Assembly (NCBI RefSeq): GCF_001653335.1
Contig: NZ_CP015079.1
Span: 3,968,001-4,032,000, forward strand
Reading direction: 5' to 3'
From: Nocardioides dokdonensis FR1436
Lineage (GTDB): Bacteria > Actinomycetota > Actinomycetes > Propionibacteriales > Nocardioidaceae
DNA: 64,000 nt
Each line of letters starts with the position of its first letter. Within the stretch, counting starts at the first letter, position 1. Shown here one piece after another: positions 55,344-64,000 of this stretch. The notes beneath the pieces were generated by a model. The model had not been told where the DNA came from, made no database searches, and worked only from the letters and a program-made list of their open reading frames with translations. A program made the translations under genes and the position numbers.

Positions 55344-56948
55344 CTAGGGGGTGAACCGGTCGGGGTCGGCGCGGCACCAGTCCGTGACCCATGAGGCGGG
55401 CGGCTCGCGCAGCAGCTGACCCGGCTCGAGCTGCTCGTAGAGCTCGTCGTACCCGAGCGTCGTGGTGTGGTCGACCCGTCGCCTCAGCATCCGTGGGCGC
55501 AGGTCCTCGAAGGAGGAGAGCCCCATCGAGGCCAGCACCTGCATCGCCTGCTGGACGGTGCCGTGCTGGAACGCCGCGACCCGCTGCGTCTTGTCGGGCA
55601 CCGCGAGGGCCCGGGCCCGCTTGGGATCCTGGGTGGCCACCCCGACCGGGCAGGTGTTGGTGTGGCAGGTCTGCGCCTGGATGCAGCCGAGCGCCAGCAT
55701 CATCGCCCGCGCCGCGTTGGTGAAGTCGGCGCCCTGGATCAGGCGGGTGACGACGTCCTTGCCGGTGGCGACCTTGCCGCTGGCACCGATCCGGACACGG
55801 TCGCGCAGCCCGACCCCGACGAGGGACTGGTGCACCACGGCGAGGGCGTCGGTCAGCGGCATGCCGACGTGGTCCTGGTAGACCAGCGGCGCTGCGCCCG
55901 TGCCGCCCTCGGAGCCGTCGACGGTGATGAAGTCGGGGGCGATCCCCTCCTCGACCATCGCCTTGCAGATGGCCAGCACGTCGGCACGCGAGCCCACGCA
56001 CAGCTTGATCCCGGTCGGCTTGCCACCGGCCAGCTCGCGCATCCGGCCGATGAAGCGCACCAGCTCGCGCGGGGTCTCGTAGACGCGGTGGTACGGCGGG
56101 CTGATCACGGTCCTGCCCACCGGGACCCCGCGGGTGCTGGCGATCGCCTCGCTGACCTTGGCTCCCGGGAGCACCCCGCCGAGGCCGGGCTTGGCCCCCT
56201 GGCTGATCTTGAGCAGCACCATCTTCACCTGCGGGTCGGCGGCCTTCTCGGCGAACTGCTCCTCGTCGAAGCCGCCGTCCGCGGTGCGGCACCCGAAGTA
56301 GCCCGAGCCGATCTCCCAGATCAGGTCGCCCCCGTGGCGGTGGTGCGGGCTGATGGCGCCCTCGCCGGTGTCGTGGGCGAAGCCGCCCTGCGCCGCGCCC
56401 CGGTTGAGCGCCTCGATGGCGTTGGCGCTGAGCGATCCGAAGCTCATCGCGCTCACGTTGAGCAGGGCCAGGTCGTAGGGCTGGGTGCAGTCGGGGCCGC
56501 CGACGCGCACCCGTGGCGGCTCGGCGAGCACCGGCACCGGTGCGGCGGAGTGGACCAGGTGCTCGTAGCCGACCCGGTAGACGTCGCGCTCGGTCCCGAA
56601 CGGGTGCTCGTCCTTGAGCCCCTTGGCGTGCAGGTAGACCAGCGACCTGGTGTTGCGGTCGAAGGGGCGCCCGTCGTAGTTGCGCTCGATGAAGTACTGC
56701 TGCAGCTCGGGGCGGATCTCCTCCATCATGAACCGCATGTGCCCGATCACCGGGTAGTTGCGCAGGATCGCGTGCTTGGTCTGCACGAGGTCGTGGACGC
56801 CCACGCCCAGCAGGACCAGGGCGAACGCGAGCAGCAGCAGCCACCCGGGTTCACCGATGGTGGCCGCGAGCGTGGCCACCGCTCCGAGGATGGCCAGGAA
56901 CCCGAGGATGTAGAAGCGCAGCACGAGACCGGTTGTACCACCGATCAT
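55344..56948 (-). CDS. Membrane-anchored FMN-binding glutamate-synthase-like protein
   Basis: A 534-aa protein with two N-terminal helices (about 7-52) and a soluble GltS-type FMN domain: SAMSFGSLSANAIEALN, GEGAISPHH, GSEGGTGAAPL and the 3Fe-4S motif CIQAQTCHTNTCPVGVATQ (about 425-443). It lacks the N-terminal amidotransferase domain of glutamate synthase, so the nitrogen donor and product are unknown; an oxidoreductase role near the membrane is likelier. ATG at 56948 is 21 nt from the divergent kinase-like gene, so promoters overlap coding ends. Confidence 0.86.
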   Translation of the reverse strand: MIGGTTGLVLRFYILGFLAILGAVATLAATIGEPGWLLLLAFALVLLGVGVHDLVQTKHAILRNYPVIGHMRFMMEEIRPELQQYFIERNYDGRPFDRNTRSLVYLHAKGLKDEHPFGTERDVYRVGYEHLVHSAAPVPVLAEPPRVRVGGPDCTQPYDLALLNVSAMSFGSLSANAIEALNRGAAQGGFAHDTGEGAISPHHRHGGDLIWEIGSGYFGCRTADGGFDEEQFAEKAADPQVKMVLLKISQGAKPGLGGVLPGAKVSEAIASTRGVPVGRTVISPPYHRVYETPRELVRFIGRMRELAGGKPTGIKLCVGSRADVLAICKAMVEEGIAPDFITVDGSEGGTGAAPLVYQDHVGMPLTDALAVVHQSLVGVGLRDRVRIGASGKVATGKDVVTRLIQGADFTNAARAMMLALGCIQAQTCHTNTCPVGVATQDPKRARALAVPDKTQRVAAFQHGTVQQAMQVLASMGLSSFEDLRPRMLRRRVDHTTTLGYDELYEQLEPGQLLREPPASWVTDWCRADPDRFTP

Positions 56949-56969
56949 CCGGTGGCCGAGGATGGTCGG

Positions 56970-57980
56970 ATGACCTCGGTGTCCACGGTCGACCTCCCGC
57001 ACGGTCGCACCGCCCAGCGGCTGGCGTGGGTGCACCTGCCCCCGCACGTCCGCCGCCTGGTCGAGCAGCGCTGCGGCACCGAGGTCGTCGGGGCGCAGTC
57101 GTGCACCGGCGGGTTCACCCCCGGCTTCGCCTCGGTCCTCGTCGGCGCGGACGGGTCGCGGCACTACGTCAAGGCGGCCTCGGTGGGCGCGCAGCGCGCC
57201 TCCGCCCTCACCTACCGCGGCGAGGCGGCCGCCCTCTCTGCACTGGGCGCGACGGGCGCGCCGCTGCCCTCGCCACGGTTGCTGTGGAGCCACGGCACCG
57301 GTCCGGCCACGGGGGCCACCGGTCGGCCCGACGACTGGGTGGTCCTGGGCATCGAGCACGTGGCGGCCCGCGCCCCCCGGCGTCCGTGGCCAGAGGACGA
57401 CCTCGACGCCGTGCTGGCGGTCCTGGCCGAGCTCGCCGTCTCCCCGGCGGCTGTCGGTGTCGACCTGACCACCGTGGCCGAGGACCTGGCCGACTGGCCC
57501 GCACAGTGGGACCGGGTCGCCGCGCTGCGCCCGGACCTCGACCCGGCCCGCGTCGCCGAAGCGAGCGCCCTGGCCGCAGGTCTCGCAGAGGCGGTCGTCG
57601 GCGACGCCCTGGTGCACGGCGACGTCACCGACGACAACGTCCTGATCGCCGACGACGGTCGGGTGCTGCTGTGCGGCTGGGCCTGGCCGGCCCTCGGCGC
57701 TGAGTGGCTCGACAGCCTGTGGGCCCTGGTCGGACCCGGCAGCGACGGGGTGGACGTCGAGGCGGTCCTGCGCCGCACCCCCCTGCTCGCCGCCGCCCCG
57801 CCCGACCGCGTGGACACGGTCCTGGCGGCGACGGCGGGGTACTTCCTGGCCTCCTCGTGTGCCAAGGTGCCCACCTGGTCGCCGTACCTGCGGGCCGCAC
57901 AGCGTCGCCACGGGGAGGCCTGCTGGGCCTGGTTGGCCCGGCGCCGGGGCTGGGATTTGGGTGGGCTCGTGCGGCGCTGA
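56970..57980 (+). CDS. Aminoglycoside-phosphotransferase-fold protein, degenerate metal site
   Basis: A 336-aa APH-fold protein. The catalytic loop is intact ([10 protein letters not shown], 216-225), but the metal-binding Asp that should follow (normally L-V-D-W) is replaced: LLCGWAWP has Gly236 there. The kinase is therefore probably inactive or works differently. Many actinobacterial relatives keep DW-x-W. N-terminal [16 protein letters not shown] is an ATP-loop-like stretch. ATG 56970. Its end contains the rpsT promoter. Confidence 0.78.
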   Translation: MTSVSTVDLPHGRTAQRLAWVHLPPHVRRLVEQRCGTEVVGAQSCTGGFTPGFASVLVGADGSRHYVKAASVGAQRASALTYRGEAAALSALGATGAPLPSPRLLWSHGTGPATGATGRPDDWVVLGIEHVAARAPRRPWPEDDLDAVLAVLAELAVSPAAVGVDLTTVAEDLADWPAQWDRVAALRPDLDPARVAEASALAAGLAEAVVGDALVHGDVTDDNVLIADDGRVLLCGWAWPALGAEWLDSLWALVGPGSDGVDVEAVLRRTPLLAAAPPDRVDTVLAATAGYFLASSCAKVPTWSPYLRAAQRRHGEACWAWLARRRGWDLGGLVRR

Positions 57981-57984
57981 TAAT
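57957..57984 (+). promoter_or_regulatory. rpsT promoter
   Basis: TTGGGT (57957-57962) and GATAAT (57979-57984), 16 nt apart, inside the last codons of the kinase-like gene; the leader to the rpsT GTG is about 90 nt. Confidence 0.5.
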
Positions 57985-58078
57985 CTCCGATGTCGCGTGG
58001 GAAGCGCTTGTGCGTCGACCCCGCGCCCCGAACTCAGCACCAGACCATTCGTTCTCAACACCAGCAAAGGCACTGCCC

Positions 58079-58339
58079 GTGGCGAACATTAAGTCCCAGA
58101 TCAAGCGCAACAAGCAGAACGAGAAGGCGCACGAGCGCAACAAGGCGGTCAAGACCAGCCTCCGCTCCGCCGTGCGCAAGTTCCGCGAGGCCGCCGAGGC
58201 GGGCGACAAGGACATCGCTGTCGCCGCCAACCGCGAGGCTGCCCGCAAGCTCGACAAGGCCGTCTCCAAGGGCGTCATCCACAAGAACCAGGCCGCGAAC
58301 CGCAAGTCCGCGATGGCCAAGAAGGCCGCTGCTCTCTGA
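58079..58339 (+). CDS. rpsT: 30S ribosomal protein S20
   Basis: An 86-aa Lys/Arg/Ala-rich helical protein that binds 16S rRNA. Starts [20 protein letters not shown] and ends [13 protein letters not shown], the standard S20 profile. The GTG at 58079 has a weak AAAGG site upstream. It is followed by two hairpins and is divergent from holA, with a DUF222-HNH gene inserted between. Confidence 0.97.
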   Translation: MANIKSQIKRNKQNEKAHERNKAVKTSLRSAVRKFREAAEAGDKDIAVAANREAARKLDKAVSKGVIHKNQAANRKSAMAKKAAAL

Positions 58340-58345
58340 TTCGGT

Positions 58346-58364
58346 GGTCCGCCCTGCGCGGACC
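58346..58364 (+). terminator. Hairpin after rpsT
   Basis: GGTCCGC (58346-58352) pairs with GCGGACC (58358-58364) around a 5-base loop, 6 nt after the rpsT stop. Confidence 0.5.
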
Positions 58365-58381
58365 TCGTCTGGTACTGAGCC

Positions 58382-58408
58382 GACCCGTCCGACCTCGTCG
58401 GACGGGTC
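58382..58408 (+). terminator. Strong hairpin terminator of rpsT
   Basis: GACCCGTCCGA (58382-58392) pairs with TCGGACGGGTC (58398-58408), an 11-bp stem with a 5-base loop, followed by TTCGGCTATTT. Confidence 0.75.
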
Positions 58409-58486
58409 TTCGGCTATTTCGAAGCCGGCCGCCCCCGCAGCTGGTCGAACAGCGAGGACCGAAGGCTCGAGCGTCGTCGAGGCTCC

Positions 58487-59908
58487 GTGGGACACGCATC
58501 CAAAGCTCGCGACCGGGCCGAGGTCGACCTGTACGAGGCCACCGTGGCGTGGGCGGTCATGCACTCCACCTACGACGACCGCCAGGCGGCGGTGCTGCCG
58601 GGCACCGACATGATGATCGAGCTGGCCGGTCTCGGGGCGCCGAAGGTCAGTGAGTTCGCGATCATCGAGTACGGCACCGCGCTCGGGATGTCGAGCGACG
58701 CCGCGGTGCGCTACATCGCCCACGTCGTCGAGATCCGCTACCGCCTCCCCCGCCTGCACGCCCAGGTCGTCTCGGGTCGGGTGCCGGTGTGGCGGGCCAG
58801 CCGTGTCGCCGAAGCCACCCTCGGACTTCCGCCGGAGGGTGCTGCGTTTGTCGACCAGCACCTCGCCCCCGTCGCCGCCACCCTCTCCTACGCCGGGATC
58901 GACCGGCTCGTCGAAGAAGCCCGCGCCCGGTTCGACCCCGAGGAAGCCGAGGAACGGCGACTCATCGCCGCCGAGACCCGCAACCTCGCCATCCACCTCG
59001 CCTCCGCCACCGCCGGTGGCCAGCAGGTCGATGGCACCGTCGACATCACCGGCAACCTCGCCCTCGCCGGCTCCGACCAACCCCTCGACGTACGCCGCTC
59101 CCAAGCCGTCGGCGTCCTCGCCCGAGCACAGACCACCCTCGACCTCACCAGTGACGAGAGCGACCGGGTGCCCGCACGCCAGGTCGTGCTCAACGTCCAC
59201 CTCACCGACCAAGCCCTGCGCGGCGTCGACCCCACCACCACCGGCGCCGGCATCCACCTCGCCCGCATCGAGAAGACCCGCAGCCTCACCACCATCGACC
59301 AGGTCGCTGAGTGGCTGCGCACCACCGGCACCCAGGTCGCATGGCGCACCATCACCGACCAGCCCAGCAGCCAGCGGGGCGGCATCGACGCCGAGGCGTT
59401 CGAACACCCCTTCCGCACCCAGCCGCCCCCGACCGGACCACGCAGACAGCCGGCGCCGATCACCAGCAAAGACATCCGCTGGTTCGCCGACCACCCCGGA
59501 CTCCAGGCCTTCCAACGCCGCCCCGTCGACCTCACCACCACCGAGACCGTCGACGGCTACGAGATCCCCGAGCGCCTCGCCGAGCAGACCCGCCAACGCC
59601 ACCCCAGGTGCACCTTCCCGCACTGCACCCGGCGCGCGCGACGCCGCAAGCCAGGCGAGACCCACCTCGACGTCGACCACATCAACGCCTACGACCCCAC
59701 TGGGCCACCCGGCCAGACGAACACCCACAACCTGGCGACCCTGTGCCGGCGCCACCACCGGGCGAAGACCCACACCGCCTGGACCTACCGGCCCACGCCG
59801 ACCGGGTTCCTGTGGACCAGCCCGCAGGGCTACCAGTACCTCGTCGAACCCCTCACCACCACCGACCTCGGCCGGGCACCCCGCCCCGGCGCCCCACCAC
59901 CGACCTGA
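58487..59908 (+). CDS. DUF222 / HNH endonuclease domain protein (13E12-type), intact
   Basis: A 473-aa multi-copy actinobacterial protein. DUF222 fills most of it (about 10-360); an HNH nuclease motif lies at about 394-430 with DVDHIN (His398), the Asn in NTHNLATLC and CRRHHRAKTH. Function of the family is unclear; the copies behave as repeated, mobile-like elements. The GTG at 58487 is the first good start, though homology could reach further up. It lies between rpsT and holA, which are normally neighbours. A near-identical but broken relative is at 29301-30427. Confidence 0.82.
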   Translation: MGHASKARDRAEVDLYEATVAWAVMHSTYDDRQAAVLPGTDMMIELAGLGAPKVSEFAIIEYGTALGMSSDAAVRYIAHVVEIRYRLPRLHAQVVSGRVPVWRASRVAEATLGLPPEGAAFVDQHLAPVAATLSYAGIDRLVEEARARFDPEEAEERRLIAAETRNLAIHLASATAGGQQVDGTVDITGNLALAGSDQPLDVRRSQAVGVLARAQTTLDLTSDESDRVPARQVVLNVHLTDQALRGVDPTTTGAGIHLARIEKTRSLTTIDQVAEWLRTTGTQVAWRTITDQPSSQRGGIDAEAFEHPFRTQPPPTGPRRQPAPITSKDIRWFADHPGLQAFQRRPVDLTTTETVDGYEIPERLAEQTRQRHPRCTFPHCTRRARRRKPGETHLDVDHINAYDPTGPPGQTNTHNLATLCRRHHRAKTHTAWTYRPTPTGFLWTSPQGYQYLVEPLTTTDLGRAPRPGAPPPT

Positions 59909-60101
59909 CCACCACGCCCCACACCCCCGGCGCAGCAGCACCGCGACGGGGGCACCGGCACGCCCGGCAGCCAGGTCAGGCGACAAGAGTGTGGCGCTCC
60001 CGATCAACAGGGCTCACCCAGGACTCCACACTCCTGGCTCCGGTCCGTGGCCAGGTAGACGGTCCGGCCTCCACCAGCCGGAGCAGACGAATCCGGAGAC
60101 C

Positions 60102-61106
60102 TCAGCCGCGCTCGCGCAGCTCGGTGACGGTGAGGACCAGGCGCTCCAGGGTGTACGCCGCGTCGCTGGCCGCGCCCTTGATGTCGGCGTCGGCGCGGGC
60201 GACGGCGCGCACGGCCTCCCCGAGGGCGGGGCTCGACCAGCCGCGGGCCTGGTCGCGCACCGAGCGGACCTTCCACGGGGGGACGCCGATCTCCTTGGCG
60301 AGGTCCTGCTCGCCCCGGGACCGGGCGCCCTTGAACCGGGCGAGGCCGCGCACCCCGCCGGCGAAGGCCGAGGTGATGAGCACCGCGGGCGTCCCGCCGT
60401 CGAGGGCCCAGCGCAGCTCCTCGAGGGCCTCGAGGCGGCGTCCGGCGAACGCGGCGTCGGCGACCGCGAAGGACTTGGCCTCCACCCGGCCGCCGAAGTA
60501 TCGCTTCACCCGCTCCTCGGTCAGCGTCTCGCCAGGGAAGTCGTTGGTGAGCTGGTGCGCCGCCGCGGAGAGCGAGCGGAGGTCCTGCCCCACGGCCTGC
60601 ACCAGGGTGGTGGCGGCGTCCGGCTCCATCCGCGCGCCCATCTGGCGGGCCTCGTTGATCACGAAGGAGGGGTACTCGGACGCCTTGAGCTCACCGGACT
60701 TCACCTCGGTGACCGCTGGCAGCTTGCGCAGCTTGGTGAGCACGCCGCTGCCCTTCTGACCGCCGCCGTGCACCAGCACCAGGGCGACGTCCTCGGACGG
60801 TGAGCCGGCGTACGCGAGCAGCCCGGCCACCGACTCCTCGGGCAGGTTCTCCAGGGAGCGGACGACCACGCAGCGGATGCTGGAGAACAGCGACGGCGCC
60901 GAGAGCTCCCCCAGCGTGGCCAGCGACAGCTCGGCCGCCGCGGCCTCGGAGAGCTCCGACTCGGGGTCGTGGGCGCGCACCGCGCCCCGCACCGCCGCGA
61001 CCGTGCGCTCACCGAAGAACTCCTCCTTGCCGGTCACGAGCGTCACGCGCCCGAGGACGTCGGTGGCGGAGGGTGCACGCGGGGCGGCGGAGCGGGGAGC
61101 TGGCAT
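60102..61106 (-). CDS. holA: DNA polymerase III delta subunit
   Basis: A 334-aa AAA+-like clamp-loader subunit. N-domain VTLVTGKEEFFGERTVAAVR (about 21-40); the C-terminal collar domain has LIRE-type helices ending TVTELRERG. It opens the sliding clamp. The ATG at 61106 is chosen over an upstream Leu-Trp frame because it fits the family length. It lies 45 nt after comEC. Confidence 0.93.
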   Translation of the reverse strand: MPAPRSAAPRAPSATDVLGRVTLVTGKEEFFGERTVAAVRGAVRAHDPESELSEAAAAELSLATLGELSAPSLFSSIRCVVVRSLENLPEESVAGLLAYAGSPSEDVALVLVHGGGQKGSGVLTKLRKLPAVTEVKSGELKASEYPSFVINEARQMGARMEPDAATTLVQAVGQDLRSLSAAAHQLTNDFPGETLTEERVKRYFGGRVEAKSFAVADAAFAGRRLEALEELRWALDGGTPAVLITSAFAGGVRGLARFKGARSRGEQDLAKEIGVPPWKVRSVRDQARGWSSPALGEAVRAVARADADIKGAASDAAYTLERLVLTVTELRERG

Positions 61107-61151
61107 GGTCCGGCAAGCCTGCCACAGCACACCGACAGGCCCTGCGTCCCG

Positions 61152-63455
61152 TCAGCGTCGGCTCACCCCCACCGCGACCCCGTCGCGCACCACGACGGCC
61201 AGTGCGCCGTCGGTGTCGGTGCGCAGCACGTCGGCTCCCGAGCCCTCCAGTGCAGCGAGCAGGCCGGGGTCGGGGTGCCCGTAGGTGTTGTCGGCTCCGA
61301 CCGGCACCACGGCGACCTCGGCGTCGAGCCCGGTGAGCAGGTCGAGGTCCTGGGCACGGCTGCCGTGGTGCGGCACCTTGAGCACGTCGACCCGCAGGTC
61401 CGGCAGGGCGCGGACGAGGGCCGCCTGGCCGGGCGGCTCCAGGTCGCCGGGCAGCAGCACCCGCACGCCACCGACCTCGGCGAGCAGCACCACGCTCTGG
61501 TCGTTGGCGGTGCTGCCGTCCCCGGGCCCCGCCGCCGGCAGGCTCGAGGTCGGCCACACCGGCTGCAGCACGACGTCGCCGATGCGCAGGGCGACGGCGT
61601 ACGGCGCCACCCCCACCGCGGCACCCGCCTCCCGGGCCGTACGCCCGACGGTCGCGACCGCCTCGGGCGGGTCGAGCAGCGGGCTGGTGAGCACCCGGTC
61701 GACCGACCGACCGTCGAACACCCTCGCCACGCCGTCGACGTGGTCGGCGTGGAAGTGCGTCAGCACGAGGAGCGCGACGTGCTGGACCCCGAGGTCGTCG
61801 AGGCAGCGGTCGACGGCCTCCGGGTCGGGACCGGCGTCGACGACGACCGCACTGCCCTCCCCCGCCCGCAGCACCAGCGCGTCCCCCTGGCCCACGTCAC
61901 ACACCACGAGCACCCAGCCCTCGGGGGCCCACGTGGCCGACGGTGGGCGGACCACGACGACCACGCCCAGCGCGAGGCAGGCCAGGACGGTGGGGAACGG
62001 GCGGACCAGGAGCCGCGGGGCGAGGGCGGCCAGGCCCAGGCTCAGCACCGTGAGCAATGTCAGGGACAGCGGGCCGGTGTCCCAGTCGACGGCCGCGGCG
62101 GGCAGCGCCGCTCCGCGCTCCGCGACCGCGACGATCCAGCTGAGGCACCAGGTGGCGACCGTGCCCAGGAGCCGACCCACGGGCGGCGCCACCAGCCCGA
62201 CGATCCCGCCCGCGAGCCCGATCACGGTGGCGGGACCGACCACCGGCGCCGCCAGCAGGTTGGCACCGACGGCGACGAGGCTGACCTGCCCCGAGATCCC
62301 GGCGACGAGCGGGGTGCAGGCCAGCTGCGCGGCCGCAGGCACCGCGATCGCCTCCGCCAGCCAGCGCGGCATCCAGCGCGTCATCGCGTCGCGCCACCCA
62401 GGCGCCAGCAGCATGATCCCGGCGGTCGCCAGCACCGACAGCGCGAAGCCGATCGAGACCGCGAGCGCCGGCTGGACCAGCAGCAGCGCGGTCACCGCGA
62501 CACCCAGGGTCCGGGGGCCCCGCCGTGCCCCGTCGGTGCCCAGCGCCACCAGCGCGACCGCTCCCATCACCGCCGCCCGCAGCACGCTGGGCTCGGTGCG
62601 GGCCAGCAGCACGAACCCGACGATGCCGGCCGCCCCGACGAGCAGGAGCCAGCGCCCGCGCACCCGGCAGCCGCGTGCGAGCCACAGCAGGCTGCCCACG
62701 ACCAGGGTCAGGTTGGTGCCCGACACGGCCAGCAGGTGCGTCAGCCCGGTGGTCCGGAAGTCGTCGGCCACCTCCTCCGCGAGCCCGACGTCGTCGCCGT
62801 CCACGAGCGCAGGCACCAGCACCCGCTCGGGAGCCGGGCGGTGGGCCACGGAGTCCCGCAACGATGCCCGGACGGCCCCGGCGCCACGCCACCACAGGTC
62901 GGGCGGGGCCCGCACCCGGGGCGCGCCGCTGGCGTGCAGCACCGCCGCCACGTCGTCGCCCTCGGCGACCCCCAGGCGCCCGCTCGCGACCACGGAGGCT
63001 CCGAGCGGGACCTCGCGCCACGTGTCCGGCGCGAGCACCAGCACCGGAGCGCGCAGCGCGTGCACGCGGCCCCGGCCCCCGATCTCCCGCACGCTGACCC
63101 GCAGCACCACCCCGTCGGCGTACGGGCCGTCGAGCGGCCGGGGGTCGCCGGTCACGGTCGCCACCACCCTCACCACGGCCCGCTCGGCCGCCAGCTCGGC
63201 CACCGGGCCCCGGGCGACCTGGTCGTGGCGCAGCAGGCTGCTCACCCCGACCGCCTGCAGCACCACGAGGAGGACCGCCCCGGTCAGCGCGGCCGCCCGC
63301 CGCCCCCACGCGGCCAGCACCGCGCAGGCCGCGAGCGTGGCTCCGGCGACCCCGCCCAGGACCGGCGCCGGCGCCAGTGCGCCCAGCAGCCCGCCGACCC
63401 AGGCCGCGGCGCCGACCAGCGTCATCCGGAGGTCGGCCCCGGCGACGGGCCTCAC
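61152..63455 (-). CDS. comEC: ComEC/Rec2 DNA-uptake channel protein
   Basis: A 767-aa membrane protein: DUF4131 region (about 20-170), the competence membrane domain (about 220-470, with LTHLLAVSGTNLTLV), then a C-terminal MBL domain with HFHADHVDG (about 564-572). With ComEA it suggests a DNA-uptake path, although competence is not proven in this lineage. The GTG at 63455 overlaps the comEA stop in GTGA. Confidence 0.93.
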   Translation of the reverse strand: MRPVAGADLRMTLVGAAAWVGGLLGALAPAPVLGGVAGATLAACAVLAAWGRRAAALTGAVLLVVLQAVGVSSLLRHDQVARGPVAELAAERAVVRVVATVTGDPRPLDGPYADGVVLRVSVREIGGRGRVHALRAPVLVLAPDTWREVPLGASVVASGRLGVAEGDDVAAVLHASGAPRVRAPPDLWWRGAGAVRASLRDSVAHRPAPERVLVPALVDGDDVGLAEEVADDFRTTGLTHLLAVSGTNLTLVVGSLLWLARGCRVRGRWLLLVGAAGIVGFVLLARTEPSVLRAAVMGAVALVALGTDGARRGPRTLGVAVTALLLVQPALAVSIGFALSVLATAGIMLLAPGWRDAMTRWMPRWLAEAIAVPAAAQLACTPLVAGISGQVSLVAVGANLLAAPVVGPATVIGLAGGIVGLVAPPVGRLLGTVATWCLSWIVAVAERGAALPAAAVDWDTGPLSLTLLTVLSLGLAALAPRLLVRPFPTVLACLALGVVVVVRPPSATWAPEGWVLVVCDVGQGDALVLRAGEGSAVVVDAGPDPEAVDRCLDDLGVQHVALLVLTHFHADHVDGVARVFDGRSVDRVLTSPLLDPPEAVATVGRTAREAGAAVGVAPYAVALRIGDVVLQPVWPTSSLPAAGPGDGSTANDQSVVLLAEVGGVRVLLPGDLEPPGQAALVRALPDLRVDVLKVPHHGSRAQDLDLLTGLDAEVAVVPVGADNTYGHPDPGLLAALEGSGADVLRTDTDGALAVVVRDGVAVGVSRR

Positions 63456-64000
63456 ACCGTGACGAGGGGCGCCAGCTGCGCCAGGGTCGCCTCCCCGATG
63501 CCGTCGACCTCGAGCAGCTCCTCGACTGCGGTGAAGGCGCCGTGCTCGGTGCGCCAGGCGAGGATCGCGGCGGCGGTGACCGGGCCCACCTGCGGCAGCG
63601 TCTCGAGGAGCGTCTGGTCGGCGGTGTTGAGGTCGACCAGCGCCGCCCCCGGGGTGCCGGGTGCGGGAGCAGCGACGCCGGGCGCGACCGGCGCGGAGCC
63701 GCCGGGCAGCCCGACCAGCACCTGCTCGCCGTCGACGAGGACCCGCGCCAGGTTGAGTCCCGCCAGGTCGACGCCCGGCCGGGCGCCGCCGGCCGCCTCG
63801 AGGGCGTCGTGGACCCGGGAGCCCGCGGGCAGGACCGCGATGCCGGGGCGCCGGACCTTCCCGGCCACGTCGATCGTGACCTGACCCTCGGGCGCCGCGC
63901 TCGCGGTCGCGGGGCCGGGCGGGGCCGCGGTCGCCGGCGGGACCAGGTCGACCAGCGGGGTGTCGAGCTCGGCGACCGTCTCCAGGCGCGGACCCGGCAC
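63452..64000 (-). CDS. comEA: ComEA-like DNA-binding protein, 5' partial
   Basis: Cut by the window end: the frame is open at 64000, so the membrane anchor is outside the window. Seen: an SLBB-like domain (VTIDVAGKVRRPGIAVLPAG), then a helix-hairpin-helix domain with LVDLNTADQTLLETLPQVG and LLEVDGIGEATLAQL. ComEA binds double-stranded DNA outside the membrane and feeds ComEC. Confidence 0.9.
   Translation of the reverse strand: MPGPRLETVAELDTPLVDLVPPATAAPPGPATASAAPEGQVTIDVAGKVRRPGIAVLPAGSRVHDALEAAGGARPGVDLAGLNLARVLVDGEQVLVGLPGGSAPVAPGVAAPAPGTPGAALVDLNTADQTLLETLPQVGPVTAAAILAWRTEHGAFTAVEELLEVDGIGEATLAQLAPLVTV

Noticed and set aside
53566..56844. 1092-aa minus-strand open frame across poxB-like and glutamate-synthase-like genes
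   Set aside because: Out-of-frame shadow of two real genes on the same strand; Arg/Gly/Pro-rich with no domains.
59909..60101. Gene or RNA in the 193-bp gap between the DUF222-HNH gene and holA
   Set aside because: No frame with a start and coding bias, no strong hairpin or conserved motif seen.
60969..63884. 971-aa plus-strand open frame antisense to comEC
   Set aside because: Antisense shadow, rich in His, Arg and Gln; comEC motifs are intact on the minus strand.

Overview
This is a very GC-rich chromosomal window from an actinobacterium, most likely a member of the Nocardioidaceae close to Nocardioides (genus is an inference). Evidence: actinobacterial gene orders (hrcA-dnaJ-rsmE; phoH-ybeY-corC-cytidine-deaminase-like next to era; comEA-comEC-holA beside rpsT; lepA and hemW nearby), lineage-restricted families (DUF3097, DUF6226-like, DUF222-HNH, septum-formation lipoproteins), many GTG starts, many 4-nt ATGA/GTGA overlaps, and repeated leaderless promoters in which a TANNNT -10 box lies 6-8 nt before the start codon. 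There are no rRNA, tRNA, CRISPR or prophage genes.

Layout. 1-2.6 kb: sensor histidine kinase, cut by the window start. 2.6-4.5 kb: leuA with an attenuator-like leader encoding a Leu-rich 14-aa peptide. 4.5-6.8 kb: flavodoxin-like protein and two paralogous lipoproteins. 6.9-18.6 kb: an accessory island placed between era and its usual neighbour, the cytidine-deaminase-like gene. It holds tmsA-tmsB (10-methyl fatty acid synthesis), a siderophore-interacting protein that overlaps era, and, divergently, a six-gene type III polyketide synthase operon (UbiA prenyltransferase, geranylgeranyl-reductase-like protein, PKS, ICMT-like methyltransferase, FAD hydroxylase, IPP isomerase) predicted to make a prenylated, methylated alkyl-hydroquinone or phenolic lipid. 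The island ends in 22-bp tandem repeats, one array of which is split by an IS30-family element.

18.7-24.8 kb: phoH-ybeY-corC-deaminase-like operon, a small membrane protein, a lipoprotein, a secreted copper monooxygenase with every PHM-type copper ligand, and a HIT hydrolase. 24.9-27.5 kb: leader ORF, ECF sigma factor, and two GerMN-Gmad2 proteins (a putative membrane anti-sigma/sensor and a lipoprotein). 27.5-29.2 kb: metP-metS transporter. 29.3-30.4 kb: decayed DUF222-HNH pseudogene, a relative of the intact copy at 58.5 kb. 30.5-33.6 kb: hrcA-dnaJ-rsmE behind a perfect CIRCE operator. 33.7-39.2 kb: MBL hydrolase, a small acidic protein, DUF3097, DUF4870, hemW and an acyl-CoA ligase.

39.4-48.5 kb: Wzx/Wzy-type exopolysaccharide locus (initiating sugar transferase, three GT4 glycosyltransferases, a Wzz/BY-kinase-like protein with a lost Walker A, an O-antigen-ligase-like polymerase/ligase, a flippase). 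48.6-53.6 kb: lipoprotein, coiled-coil protein, a kinase-like protein, lepA, SnoaL-like protein. 53.6-58 kb: poxB-like enzyme, membrane-anchored glutamate-synthase-like oxidoreductase, degenerate kinase-like protein. 58-64 kb: rpsT with terminator, DUF222-HNH protein, holA, comEC and a partial comEA. No gene-free stretch exceeds 300 bases.
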